Shown here piece after piece: positions 35,856 through 45,319 of a stretch of DNA of 64,000 nucleotides. The notes below the pieces were generated by a model. The model did not search any database and had not been told where the DNA came from. It saw nothing but the letters and a program-made list of their open reading frames with translations. Position 1 is the first letter of the stretch, and every line of letters begins with the position of its first letter. A program made the position numbers and the translations under genes. This DNA comes from HGM04593 sp045634305 (GTDB lineage: Bacteria > Bacteroidota > Bacteroidia > Bacteroidales > Bacteroidaceae): contig JAZQZZ010000048.1 in assembly GCA_045634305.1 (NCBI GenBank), forward strand, positions 1-64,000, read 5' to 3'.

Positions 35856-38789
35856 TTATCTTACAAATACTTTCCGGGTGGTTGTTCTGCCGGCGTGATG
35901 CACTGTCACAATGTACAGGCCGTTTGCAACCTGTATGCTGTTGTCGAAGCCTCTGTAGACCTCGTGGCCATTGGCGCTGTAGATGGTAACGAATGTGTCT
36001 TCTGTGTTGTCGATGGTTATGGTGTTACCACTTACTGTCAGGTTAGCGTTTTCAACATCCCCCACTTTTTCAATGGCTGTCTTGTCGCCAATCCAGAAAT
36101 ATCCGTTGCCGCTGTAGGTAAGCGTGTTGTTCGACATGTCGCCAAGCTTTTTCTTGTTGTTGTCGTAGTAAATGATGTTCAGTCTGTATTTGTTGATTGG
36201 TGTTGTCGTCTTGCTGCTGCATAGGAATGTGAAATTCACAGTCTCCTCCTTCTTTATTGAGGCCGGAATGTATTCACTACGCACATGGTATCCAAGGCCG
36301 TAAGGGATGTTTACACGTACGTATCCATCAAAATCGGCATTCAGGCATCCTAGTGTCGCATTTACTTCAAACGATTCGCCTTGTATGATGGCTGCATTGC
36401 CGTTGTTGATGTCCATTATCTTCTTGACGTATGGTATGGCATTGGATGTTGGTGCTAAGCTGTGAATGCATGTGGCTGCCGATTGTCTTATCTCCTCCCA
36501 TTTGCCATTCTCAAACTGTCTGACGCTTATTGTGTAGTTTCCCGGCTGCATTACAGGAAGATAGTCGGGTTCATCGTATGAAATTTCGGCACTTTCGTCT
36601 TTTTTCAAATCATCGACATGTGAAATTGCAAGGCAATATTCTTTGCCGGTTGAGTTTTCTTTCGCAAAAAGTCCCAGACTTCCGGTAAATGTGTCTTCAG
36701 ATGTCGAAATGTTCTTTACTGTAGCGGTGATGCTCTCCTTTTCGCCATATGTAATTGCCGGTGCACTGAGTGCTGTGGTTGAGAGTATCAGACCATCGGG
36801 CAATGGGCTGATTGTAATATCCTTGCTTTTGCCGGCGATGGCTATCGCTGTTTGGTGGTCGAGCTTATCACTTCGTTGCAGATAGCTGTTCAGTACATTA
36901 CACACGAATGAAATGTTGTATGTGCCGTCCAACGGGAATGTTCCAACGTTCTCAAAAGATGCAGTGATTTCCTGGTCGTCATATACAGTTATCATTGCTG
37001 TTGTCTTTAGAGTGTCGCTCTTGTATGTGTTGTCCGAAATCTTGCGGTTAAGTACCGGAGCAATGAGTACTAGCGAGTTACGTTTGTTTGTATTCTCGAA
37101 TCTGGCATCAAAGGAGATGGGGTCACCCTTTTGTGACGGTGTACGATGGAAAATCAACTCAGTTACTTTTACTTCGGGGTTTAGAATGTATGTACGTGTC
37201 TCTTTTTCATCAACTTCCATTACAATGTAGTTCTCAGCTCCGCGGATAAGACTGAAATCGCTGTTTCCATCGGAATAGTACAAGCGTATATTATACGTTC
37301 CCGGCTCAAGGTATGAGTCGTCATCCGCAGCGTTGCTGATTTGCATGTCAATAATATAGTGGCCACCGCTATCCTCGTTTGTTTTAAGTTCGATGAGGTC
37401 ATCGGCGTCGTTGAGCAGTATACTGTGATGGAGTTTTCCCTCTTTTTCAATTGCTATGGCAATTTGCATCTTTGTGGTCGAGTGCGACCAGTTGAGGAGA
37501 GCGAATGCAATACGCAGTTTTGATATATTGTTTGTGAATGATTTTATTGATTTGTCCACAATCTGGTAATCTTCGCCCTTGTTTTTGTCTGTGTCCGGGT
37601 TCAGGACATACATGGAGTAGAGGGATGGTTTGCCGTTTGCGTCAGCTTCCGCGGTTTCGCGTGGGCGTATGTTGGCAATGATTGTCTGTCCTACATTATA
37701 TCGGTCCTCGCCACCGCCGATACCTGCACCCCCCGGTGCCATATTGGTAATGTCGAAATAGCCGTCAAATGAGCCGCCCCATCCCCAATTGATGTGCAAC
37801 AGATTGTTTTCATTTATGCCGTCGCATACAAACGCATGTCCCGAAGAATAGTCTTGTCCGTGTCCGGCATACATCAATGGTTGGCGTGCCTCAAGATTTG
37901 TGCGTATAAGTTCAATATACTCCTCGTTGGTATATTCTTCTCTGTTTGCAACAACCATTTCCGGGGAATACTTGAATATGTTGACCAAAGCCTGCGCTGC
38001 GCCGGGCGGTGTCGCTCCTGTGCCTCCAAGAGCATAGCTGCTGTTCATGGCTTTGCCCACATCGGACATAAGCATTGCAACGGCATTGGCTTCATCGGTT
38101 GTGTATTCGCTTCGGTAGCTGTCGAGCATGCTTGTCCATGCGTATTTGTGGGTCGATGTGTTTACGCTTTCGGTTTTTCCTGTAACGTTGTTGTTCCAAG
38201 TGAAAGACTTTGATGGTTTGTCGGGCCAGTTGTGGAATTTCATAATCTGTGCCACAGCGGTTGCTGTGCAGCCTGTAGGGGTGTATGAACCGTTGATTTG
38301 TGGGCACATGAGATTGTATGGCGTACCCTGGTCCCATTTGGTTGTAAGCATTGGTTCTATATTCTTACCCGATGCCATGTTAAGCGGTTGCACAGGTTGT
38401 GCAATGTCGTTGCGTACATCATCCACATACATGTCGTACACATTAAGCAGTTCACACAAAGCCGGTGGCATTTCGCCGGCTTTTGCTGTTGTTGAGTAGC
38501 CTACGATGGGAGTCAATTCATCGTCGCCGGATATTATTATAAAACCGGTTTCGTTCTCGGGGGTGAAAATATAGAAACTCGGATTGGTCTTTGTTGTTGC
38601 AAAGCGGTTGCCGGCTTTCGAAATTTTGTTTTCTGAAATGGGAACAAGTTTACCTTTGTTGGCTTTTTTGACAGTTTTGTTCCAGAAACCCTGTGCAACT
38701 TCATTTGCCTTTTCGGGGTCGATGGGGTTTGCAAAACCTGTTGCAACCAACAATAGTAATGATAATAAAAGTGTAGTAAATCTTTTCAT
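35856..38789 (-). CDS. C10 family cysteine protease with type IX sorting domain
   Basis: A 977-residue secreted streptopain/interpain-like protease. Signal peptide (1-20), Spi-type propeptide (about 20-145), then the papain-fold catalytic domain with nucleophile C174 (TGCTATAVAQIM), base H318 (SSGHAF) and the NWGWGG loop (334-339). About 560 residues of beta-sandwich repeats follow, and the last 70 residues (TIYSANGHEVYRG to RKVFVR) look like a C-terminal sorting domain for type IX secretion. It should be exported and attached to the surface, degrading host or dietary protein. The start is the ATG at 38787-38789; an earlier frame adds 11 unlikely residues. It has an exact consensus promoter. 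Confidence 0.9.
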   Translation of the reverse strand: MKRFTTLLLSLLLLVATGFANPIDPEKANEVAQGFWNKTVKKANKGKLVPISENKISKAGNRFATTKTNPSFYIFTPENETGFIIISGDDELTPIVGYSTTAKAGEMPPALCELLNVYDMYVDDVRNDIAQPVQPLNMASGKNIEPMLTTKWDQGTPYNLMCPQINGSYTPTGCTATAVAQIMKFHNWPDKPSKSFTWNNNVTGKTESVNTSTHKYAWTSMLDSYRSEYTTDEANAVAMLMSDVGKAMNSSYALGGTGATPPGAAQALVNIFKYSPEMVVANREEYTNEEYIELIRTNLEARQPLMYAGHGQDYSSGHAFVCDGINENNLLHINWGWGGSFDGYFDITNMAPGGAGIGGGEDRYNVGQTIIANIRPRETAEADANGKPSLYSMYVLNPDTDKNKGEDYQIVDKSIKSFTNNISKLRIAFALLNWSHSTTKMQIAIAIEKEGKLHHSILLNDADDLIELKTNEDSGGHYIIDMQISNAADDDSYLEPGTYNIRLYYSDGNSDFSLIRGAENYIVMEVDEKETRTYILNPEVKVTELIFHRTPSQKGDPISFDARFENTNKRNSLVLIAPVLNRKISDNTYKSDTLKTTAMITVYDDQEITASFENVGTFPLDGTYNISFVCNVLNSYLQRSDKLDHQTAIAIAGKSKDITISPLPDGLILSTTALSAPAITYGEKESITATVKNISTSEDTFTGSLGLFAKENSTGKEYCLAISHVDDLKKDESAEISYDEPDYLPVMQPGNYTISVRQFENGKWEEIRQSAATCIHSLAPTSNAIPYVKKIMDINNGNAAIIQGESFEVNATLGCLNADFDGYVRVNIPYGLGYHVRSEYIPASIKKEETVNFTFLCSSKTTTPINKYRLNIIYYDNNKKKLGDMSNNTLTYSGNGYFWIGDKTAIEKVGDVENANLTVSGNTITIDNTEDTFVTIYSANGHEVYRGFDNSIQVANGLYIVTVHHAGRTTTRKVFVR

Positions 38790-38819
38790 TTTTATGTCGT
38801 TTTGGAAAGTCATAGGGCG

Positions 38820-38851
38820 CAAAAATATGATTTATGGTTTATGTTTCCAAA
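38820..38851 (-). promoter_or_regulatory. Consensus promoter of the C10 protease gene
   Basis: On the minus strand TTTG (38848-38851), a 20-base spacer and TATTTTTG (38820-38827) match the consensus exactly, 31 bases before the chosen ATG. Confidence 0.8.
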
Positions 38852-38953
38852 TATTTGTAAGCAATTTGTATCTATTTTGTTAAAAATGGTGGCATGTAGT
38901 CTGTTTTCAAGGTTTTTTGTTAAACATGATGCTATTTTTAACAATTTGTTGTG

Positions 38954-38985
38954 ATTGTACAATCCTTACCGTGAGTGTAATTTTG
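38954..38985 (+). promoter_or_regulatory. Promoter of the TonB-dependent receptor gene
   Basis: ATTG (38954-38957), a 20-base spacer and TAATTTTG (38978-38985) fit the consensus with one mismatch in the -33 box. No riboswitch fold (for example cobalamin) is evident in the short leader. Confidence 0.65.
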
Positions 38986-39019
38986 CATCCGCAAAACCAA
39001 GGAACAAAACAAATAATAT

Positions 39020-41320
39020 ATGAAACGTATTTTTACAGCTTTTATGTTTTTTCTCTTTGCATTGACAATGTTTGCCGGTGACCCGGTGGGCATAACTGAG
39101 GGAAACAAGATTATAGGACACGTCGTTGAGGACGTGACAGAGGAGAATATCGCTTATGCAGCAGTGCTTGTGGTTGAGACCGGTGCCGGAGCGACAAGCA
39201 ACGAGGAGGGGCAGTTTGCATTTACCGACCTTGCACCGGGGAAATATACCCTGCGCGTTACGGCAATGGGATATGAGACAATGACCAAGGAGGTTGTCGT
39301 GAGCAGGGATTACACAGCCGTGGTGCACTTCAAACTCAAGAGCGAAGACTATGTTATTGACGAGGTGGTAGTGTCTGCCAACCGCAATGAGATAAGCCGC
39401 AGGGATGCCCCGGTTGTGGTGTCTGTGGCAGCTTTGCCGCTCTTTGAGGCTGTAAACTCGGTAGACCTTGCAAAGAGCCTTAACTACGTGACCGGCCTTC
39501 GCGTGGAGAATAACTGCCAGAACTGCGGTTTCCCGCAGGTGCGCATCAACGGTCTCGAAGGCCCTTATTCACAGGTTCTCATAAACAGTCGCCCGGTGGT
39601 GAGTGCCTTGAGCGGTGTCTATGGCCTTGAGCAGATACCGGTAAACATGATTGAACGTGTTGAGGTTGTGCGTGGAGGCGGCTCGGCGCTCTTCGGTGCG
39701 AACGCAGTGGGTGGAACGGTGAACATCATCACGAAGGACCCTGTAAGCAACTCATTCTCTATAACAAGCAATTTCGCCGGTTACGGCGGCAAGGCATGGG
39801 AGCAGAGTGTGGGTGCGAATGTGTCGCTTGTGTCGCCCGACAACAAGTATGGTATGGCAGTATATGCCAACTACCGCAACCGTAACCCGTATGACCACGA
39901 CGGCGACGGTTTCTCGGAGCTAGGCAAGTTGAATATGAATACTTTTGGCCTGCGCACATACTATCGCCCAACGTACAACGGCCGTTTGAGTATGGAGTAT
40001 CACACTACAAATGAGTTGCGTCGTGGCGGTAACAAATTCGACCTGCAGCCTCACGAGAGCGATATCACCGAGCAGACAAAGCATATAATCAACAGCGGTG
40101 GTGTGTCCTACGACCATAGCTGGGACGGATATAAGCATAAACTCTCGGTGTTTGCGTCGTTGCAGCACATTGACCGCGACAGCTACTATGGCGCACAGCG
40201 CGATCCTAATGCATACGGCAAGACCGACGATCTTACTTGGGTTACCGGTGCCACATATACCTGGCAGATATCAAAATTACTCTTCTCACCGGCAACTTTC
40301 ATGAGTGGCGTGGAGTATCAGGAGAACCGTCTGCACGATATCATGACCGGTTACGACCGCGATATGCGTCAGGATGTACGCATTGGTAGTGCCTTTCTGC
40401 AGAACGAGTGGAATGCCCGTTACTTCTCGCTCCTGTTGGGATTGCGCATGGACAAGCACAATCTCATTGAAAAGCCAATCTTCAGCCCGCGCGTGAATTT
40501 CCTGTACAAGCCGTTGAAGGATTTGCAGGCGCGTCTCACCTATTCGACAGGTTTCCGTGCTCCACAGGCCTATGACGAGGATTTGCATGTGACTGCAGTT
40601 GGTGGTGAGGGTGTGCAGATTGAACTTGCAGATGGTCTCAAGGAGGAACGTTCGAACAGCTTCAGCGGTTCGGTCGACTGGACAACCCGCTTCGGACATT
40701 GGCAGGCAAATGTGCTTGTGGAAGGTTTCTACACCGGTCTGAACAATGTGTTTGTACTTGAGGATGTTGGCGTGAATGATTATGGTCATGCCATCAAGGA
40801 ACGCCGTAACGGTGCCGGTGCACGTGTGTATGGCGCAAATATTGATGCCAAGATTGCACACGGTAAGGAGTTTTCGCTTCAGCTTGGTTTTACGGCACAA
40901 CAAAGCCGCTACAAACAACCCGAGACATGGACCGAAGTCGACGGTGTAGAACTCACAACTAAGCGCATGATGCGCACTCCCGACTATTACGGCTACTTCA
41001 CAATAATGTCATCACCTGTGAAAAGGCTGGATCTCTCGCTTTCGGGAACATATACCGGTTCAATGATTGTGCCACACTATGCCGGTTACATTGAGAACGA
41101 CCGTTTGGAGACAACCCCCGATTTCTTTGACCTCAATTTCAAGGCAGGATATACATTTATCCTGCACGACCACATAAACCTGCAACTCAATGCCGGTGTG
41201 CAGAACATCTTCAACAGTTTTCAGAGCGACCTCGACAAGGGCGAATTCCGCGACTCGGGCTACTTCTATGGCCCTACGCAGCCAAGGACTTTCTTTGTGG
41301 GTGTGAAGATTTCGCAGTAA
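39020..41320 (+). CDS. TonB-dependent outer-membrane receptor (non-SusC)
   Basis: A 766-residue outer-membrane transporter. Signal peptide (1-20), a CarboxypepD_reg-like domain (about 30-115), a TonB plug (about 125-240, with RVEVVRGGGSALFGANAVGGTVNII) and a 22-strand-type barrel ending in an aromatic/hydrophobic strand (TFFVGVKISQ). The plug signature is that of siderophore, haem or cobalamin receptors rather than SusC glycan/peptide importers, and no SusD partner is adjacent. The ligand is unknown. It is monocistronic, with its own promoter and a good terminator. Confidence 0.88.
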   Translation: MKRIFTAFMFFLFALTMFAGDPVGITEGNKIIGHVVEDVTEENIAYAAVLVVETGAGATSNEEGQFAFTDLAPGKYTLRVTAMGYETMTKEVVVSRDYTAVVHFKLKSEDYVIDEVVVSANRNEISRRDAPVVVSVAALPLFEAVNSVDLAKSLNYVTGLRVENNCQNCGFPQVRINGLEGPYSQVLINSRPVVSALSGVYGLEQIPVNMIERVEVVRGGGSALFGANAVGGTVNIITKDPVSNSFSITSNFAGYGGKAWEQSVGANVSLVSPDNKYGMAVYANYRNRNPYDHDGDGFSELGKLNMNTFGLRTYYRPTYNGRLSMEYHTTNELRRGGNKFDLQPHESDITEQTKHIINSGGVSYDHSWDGYKHKLSVFASLQHIDRDSYYGAQRDPNAYGKTDDLTWVTGATYTWQISKLLFSPATFMSGVEYQENRLHDIMTGYDRDMRQDVRIGSAFLQNEWNARYFSLLLGLRMDKHNLIEKPIFSPRVNFLYKPLKDLQARLTYSTGFRAPQAYDEDLHVTAVGGEGVQIELADGLKEERSNSFSGSVDWTTRFGHWQANVLVEGFYTGLNNVFVLEDVGVNDYGHAIKERRNGAGARVYGANIDAKIAHGKEFSLQLGFTAQQSRYKQPETWTEVDGVELTTKRMMRTPDYYGYFTIMSSPVKRLDLSLSGTYTGSMIVPHYAGYIENDRLETTPDFFDLNFKAGYTFILHDHINLQLNAGVQNIFNSFQSDLDKGEFRDSGYFYGPTQPRTFFVGVKISQ

Positions 41321-41331
41321 TATCGTATAAC

Positions 41332-41370
41332 AGGAGTGCACGGTCATAAACCAGTGCGCTCCTTTTTGTT
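41332..41370 (+). terminator. Terminator of the TonB receptor gene
   Basis: AGGAGTGCAC (41332-41341) pairs with GTGCGCTCCT (41354-41363; one G-U), followed by TTTTGTT. It overlaps the -33 region of engB. Confidence 0.85.
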
Positions 41371-41394
41371 TTATTGAATATCGTTGTATCTTTG
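41365..41394 (+). promoter_or_regulatory. Promoter of engB
   Basis: TTTG (41365-41368), an 18-base spacer and TATCTTTG (41387-41394). The -7 box is exact and the spacer is one base short of the usual 19. Confidence 0.6.
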
Positions 41395-41406
41395 TAGCAG
41401 AAATAT

Positions 41407-42021
41407 TTGACAACAATGAGCACACCAATTGTAAAGAGCGCGCGTTTTATAATAAGCAACACCGATATCAAGAAGTGTCCGCAGGACGGTAAACCCGAAT
41501 ATGCCTTCATTGGCCGTTCAAATGTGGGAAAGTCGAGCCTTATCAATGCCTTGACAAACCAGAAAAAGCTGGCGCAGACATCGGCAACGCCGGGAAAGAC
41601 TCTGCTCATCAACCACTATCTCATCAACAACGAGTGGTATCTGGTCGACCTTCCGGGCTATGGCTATGCAAAGCGCAGCAAGTCGCAGAACGAGCAGCTG
41701 GAACATATTATCTCGAGTTATGTGCTTGACCGTGAGCCCATGACGCTTTTGTTTGTGCTCATTGACTGCCGTCACGAACCGCAGAAGATTGACCTTGAGT
41801 TCTTCCAATGGCTTGGCGAGAATGGTGTACCGTTTTCCATAATCTTCACCAAGGCCGACAAATTGACTAAGAGTGTTTTGGCAAAAAACATCGCGGCCTA
41901 CAAGGCTAGGCTGCTCCAGGAGTGGGAAGAGTTGCCACCGGTGTTCGTTACATCGTCCGAAAACGGTTTGGGCAAAGACGAGGTGCTGGGATATATATCT
42001 GATATAAATTCAACACTGTAA
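41407..42021 (+). CDS. engB: Ribosome-biogenesis GTPase EngB (YihA/YsxC)
   Basis: A 204-residue essential GTPase acting in assembly of the large ribosomal subunit. P-loop GRSNVGKSS, G3 DLPGYGYAKRSKS, and G4 TKADK are all present. The length is typical. Its leader is very short, the promoter being only about 13 bases upstream of the ATG. Confidence 0.95.
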   Translation: MTTMSTPIVKSARFIISNTDIKKCPQDGKPEYAFIGRSNVGKSSLINALTNQKKLAQTSATPGKTLLINHYLINNEWYLVDLPGYGYAKRSKSQNEQLEHIISSYVLDREPMTLLFVLIDCRHEPQKIDLEFFQWLGENGVPFSIIFTKADKLTKSVLAKNIAAYKARLLQEWEELPPVFVTSSENGLGKDEVLGYISDINSTL

Positions 42022-42112
42022 AAGATTGCTTTACAATCCGTTTGAGTCAAGTGAAGCCTAGGTTTGTAGAGTCCTTTAGATCCTTCACTGCGTTCAGGAC
42101 GACAATCTATTG

Positions 42113-42157
42113 TATAAATCCGGGTAAGTGTATATGATGCACTTGCCCGGATTTATA
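42113..42157. terminator. 18-pair hairpin between engB and susC
   Basis: TATAAATCCGGGTAAGTG (42113-42130) pairs with CACTTGCCCGGATTTATA (42140-42157) around a 9-base loop with a single G-U pair. It is followed by an A-rich rather than T-rich stretch, so it is a probable but not textbook terminator for engB. Confidence 0.6.
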
Positions 42158-42201
42158 TAAAAAAATACGTGCGTTATTATTAATATATATCAATATATTT
42201 A

Positions 42202-42209
42202 TATCTTTG
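42202..42209 (+). promoter_or_regulatory. -7 element of the SusCD locus promoter
   Basis: TATCTTTG matches the consensus exactly, but at 19-21 bases upstream there is only TATT-type sequence instead of TTTG. This half-promoter pattern suggests dependence on an activator or alternative sigma factor. Confidence 0.5.
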
Positions 42210-42362
42210 CACCCGTTTTTGTCATTAAAACGAATAAAAACTTAATTTTTATACTTTTGTGGAGTGTGCCACGTGCTACAACATTGCTTTGTTTCTGAAA
42301 TTGTAAAGGCTGTGTTGCGGTGTGTGGGCATCTTTTTGTGTGTAGAAAACAATTTTTTATAA

Positions 42363-45302
42363 ATGAAAAATAGAATATTTTTGCTGTTTGCCTTTCTATG
42401 TACATTGATGGTGCAGTCGGCCTGGGCACAGTCCTTCAAGGTTAGGGGTAGGGTTATCTCATCCGAGGACGGTGAGGGCATGATTTCGCTTACCGTTATG
42501 CAGAAGGGTACATCAAACGGCGTGGTTACTGACTTTGACGGAAACTATGAGATTGAAGTCAAGGGAGCCGATGAGGCTCAGTTGCAATTCACTTATGTGG
42601 GTTACACAGCTCAGGAGCACACTGTGAACAAGGAGACAAAAGTGTTGGATGTGGTAATGGAGCCCGAACAGATGACAATTGATGAGGTGGTTGTTGTGGC
42701 ATATGGTGTCCGCAAGAAGGGAACAATCTCTGGTTCGGTATCAACTGTAAAGGCCGATAAACTTGAGAATGTGCCTGCCGTGAGTTTCGACCAGGCTCTT
42801 CAGGGTGCCACACCGGGTATGACCGTAATCTCTAATTCCGGTGAGCCCAGCAAGCCGGCTGTTTTCCAGATTCGTGGTACAAACTCAATCAACTCGGGTA
42901 CATCGCCTCTGTTCATTCTCGATGGTGTACCCATCACAAGTTCCGATTTCAATGCCATCAACCCCGCTGATATAGAGTCTATCAACGTGTTGAAGGATGC
43001 TTCGTCAACCTCAATCTATGGTGCCCGTGCGGCCAATGGTGTGGTGGTAATCACAACCAAGCGTGGTACTTCTACCGAAAAGGTTGATGTTACATTACGT
43101 ACACAGCAGGGTTTCTCGAATCTTGCACACGGCGAGTGGAACATGATGAATACAGCCGAGAGAATCCGCTTCGAGAAGGAGATTGGCCTTGACGCGGGAC
43201 AGGATTACAACCTGCTTGGACAGACCGACATAAACTGGCTCGATGTGGTGTTCAATGACAGAGCGCGTCTGCAGGGCTATGACCTGACCGTGAGCCATGC
43301 AACCGACAAGTTGAACTATTATGTATCAGGTGGGTATTATGACCAGGAGGGTATTGCTCAGGGTTCTACATTCTCGCGTTTCAATATGCGTACGAATGTA
43401 GATGTCAAGATGGCTCCATGGTTGAAGATTGGTACCAACACAATGTTGGCATACGAGGAGGCACAGCAGGCCGATGACGGCGAGTATGCACTCTATACAC
43501 CAATCTCGGCTTGCCGTTTCATGCTTCCTTACTGGAATCCTTATAATGATGACGGCTCTTTGGCATCGTCAAAGGACGGTAGCTGGAAGGGTACATCGTA
43601 CAACCCGTTGGAGTGGATGGAGAACAATCCGCTCGACAACAAGAAGTACAAGGCGCTGAGCGTGCTCTATGCCGAGGTTACTCCAATCCGCAACCTTACA
43701 ATCCGTTCACAGTTCGGTGTCGACTATTCGCACTCTACTGCCGACATGAAGTCCTATCCGAGTTTTGTGGGCAACAACGGAGTGGGTGCTGCCGGCCGCA
43801 GTTCATATGCAACGGTGAACCTTACAATAACAAACACAATCAACTATAAGTTCGACGTGCAGCGCTACCATCACTTCAATGTGATGCTTGGCCAGGAGGG
43901 CGTGGATTACCGTTCCGAGGGATTCCAGGTTGTGACACGCGGTCAGAACAATGATGCTTTCACATTGCTTTCATCGGGAACAAGAGCCACGTCATGGGCA
44001 AATTCATATTCAAGCCATGCGTTCCTTTCGTTCTTCGCACGTGGCGAGTATAACTACAACGACCGCTATTATGCCGATTTCTCACTCCGTAGCGATGCCT
44101 CTTCACGTTTCGGTAAGGATGGGCGTTGGGCTACATTCTGGTCGCTCGGTTTCATGTGGGATGTACGCAAGGAAAAGTTCATGCAGTCGGCAAACAGATG
44201 GCTCACCAATGCACAGGTCGCATTGAGTACCGGTACATCGGGTAACTCTTCGATTCCCGATTATGACCACCTTGCACTTGTGGGAAGCGGTGCCAACTAC
44301 ATGGGTGTTGCGGGTATTGCCCCGGCCACACAGGGTAACGAGAAATTGAGCTGGGAGCAGCTATGGACATCTAACCTTGCCATCCACCTTGGCTTCCTAG
44401 GCCGCATAAATGCCGATATTGAACTTTACCACAAGAAGACAACAAACATGCTCATGCTTGTGCCGCAGTCTTATGTGAACAACGGTTTCGGTACACGTTG
44501 GGACAATGTCGGTGCCATGATTAACCAAGGTTTTGAGGTTACTTTGGGGGCCGACGCTATCAGTACAAAGGATTTTGTGTGGAATATCAATGCCAATGCA
44601 AGCTACAACCGCAACGAGATTACAGAACTCTACAACGGACTCGATGAGTATGAGATGTCGAACACTTCAACAAAGCTTGTTGTGGGTCACTCTATAGGCG
44701 AGTTCTATATAAACAGGTTTGCCGGTGTGAATCCTGCAAACGGTGATGCTCTCTGGTATGACAAGGAAGGCAACATCACCAATGTATTCAGCGAAGAGGA
44801 CAAGGTGCTTGTGGGCAAGAACTACAATGCTCCATGGCAGGGCGGTTTCGGTACATCTATGAACTACAAGGGTATCTCGTTAAGCGCCAACTTCAGTTGG
44901 GTTGCCGACCGTTGGATGTTCAACAATGACCGCTTCTTCGAGGAGAGCAACGGCCTCTATTCGGCCTACAACCAGTCGAAGCGTATGCTTTACGACCGTT
45001 GGAAAGAGCCCGGTGACGTTACCGATATCCCACGTTATGGCGTTACTCCGCAGATGGACTCACGTTTCCTTGAGGATGCATCGTTCCTTCGTTTGAAGAA
45101 CCTTATGCTCAGCTACGACTTCCCTCGTTCATTGCTTGGAAAGACTCATTTCATCAGCCGTGCACGCCTTTATGTGCAGGCTCAGAATCTTTTCACATGG
45201 ACAAAGTTCAGCGGCCTCGATCCCGAGTCAACAAGCAATGTCTATAAGGCACAGTATCCAATGTCGCGCCAGTACACAATGGGCGTTGAGATTACATTCT
45301 AA
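42363..45302 (+). CDS. SusC/RagA-type TonB-linked outer-membrane importer
   Basis: A 979-residue barrel protein that imports oligomers bound by its SusD lid, powered by TonB. Signal peptide (1-23), carboxypeptidase-regulatory-like domain (about 27-105), the SusC plug signature (VVVVAYGVRKKGTISGSVS, then LQGATPGMTVI and IRGTNSINSGTSPLFILDGVP) and a barrel ending in the terminal phenylalanine (MGVEITF). There is no N-terminal STN signalling domain, so it does not itself talk to an anti-sigma factor. susD follows after 17 bases. The downstream genes point to peptides rather than glycans as cargo. Confidence 0.93.
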   Translation: MKNRIFLLFAFLCTLMVQSAWAQSFKVRGRVISSEDGEGMISLTVMQKGTSNGVVTDFDGNYEIEVKGADEAQLQFTYVGYTAQEHTVNKETKVLDVVMEPEQMTIDEVVVVAYGVRKKGTISGSVSTVKADKLENVPAVSFDQALQGATPGMTVISNSGEPSKPAVFQIRGTNSINSGTSPLFILDGVPITSSDFNAINPADIESINVLKDASSTSIYGARAANGVVVITTKRGTSTEKVDVTLRTQQGFSNLAHGEWNMMNTAERIRFEKEIGLDAGQDYNLLGQTDINWLDVVFNDRARLQGYDLTVSHATDKLNYYVSGGYYDQEGIAQGSTFSRFNMRTNVDVKMAPWLKIGTNTMLAYEEAQQADDGEYALYTPISACRFMLPYWNPYNDDGSLASSKDGSWKGTSYNPLEWMENNPLDNKKYKALSVLYAEVTPIRNLTIRSQFGVDYSHSTADMKSYPSFVGNNGVGAAGRSSYATVNLTITNTINYKFDVQRYHHFNVMLGQEGVDYRSEGFQVVTRGQNNDAFTLLSSGTRATSWANSYSSHAFLSFFARGEYNYNDRYYADFSLRSDASSRFGKDGRWATFWSLGFMWDVRKEKFMQSANRWLTNAQVALSTGTSGNSSIPDYDHLALVGSGANYMGVAGIAPATQGNEKLSWEQLWTSNLAIHLGFLGRINADIELYHKKTTNMLMLVPQSYVNNGFGTRWDNVGAMINQGFEVTLGADAISTKDFVWNINANASYNRNEITELYNGLDEYEMSNTSTKLVVGHSIGEFYINRFAGVNPANGDALWYDKEGNITNVFSEEDKVLVGKNYNAPWQGGFGTSMNYKGISLSANFSWVADRWMFNNDRFFEESNGLYSAYNQSKRMLYDRWKEPGDVTDIPRYGVTPQMDSRFLEDASFLRLKNLMLSYDFPRSLLGKTHFISRARLYVQAQNLFTWTKFSGLDPESTSNVYKAQYPMSRQYTMGVEITF

Positions 45303-45319
45303 TTTCAGGAGGGTTTAAG

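Larger units (their letters stand above)
42022..42362. other. 340-base gap before susC: repeat-like segment, hairpin and leader
   Basis: Contents in order: a segment around 42070-42110 (TAGATCCTTCACTGCGTTC, then AGGACGACAATCT) that resembles a dispersed intergenic repeat common in gut bacteria; a long hairpin (42113-42157); a -7 box (42202-42209); and an untranslated leader of roughly 150 bases before the susC ATG. No open frame of note and no regulator gene. Confidence 0.6.

Noticed and set aside
38822..39019. Cobalamin or other riboswitch before the TonB receptor
   Set aside because: After the promoter at 38954-38985 only about 30 bases remain before the ATG, with no conserved box or fold.
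40286..40918. A 210-codon minus-strand open frame inside the TonB receptor
   Set aside because: Shadow of the receptor reading frame; no recognisable domain and no start context.
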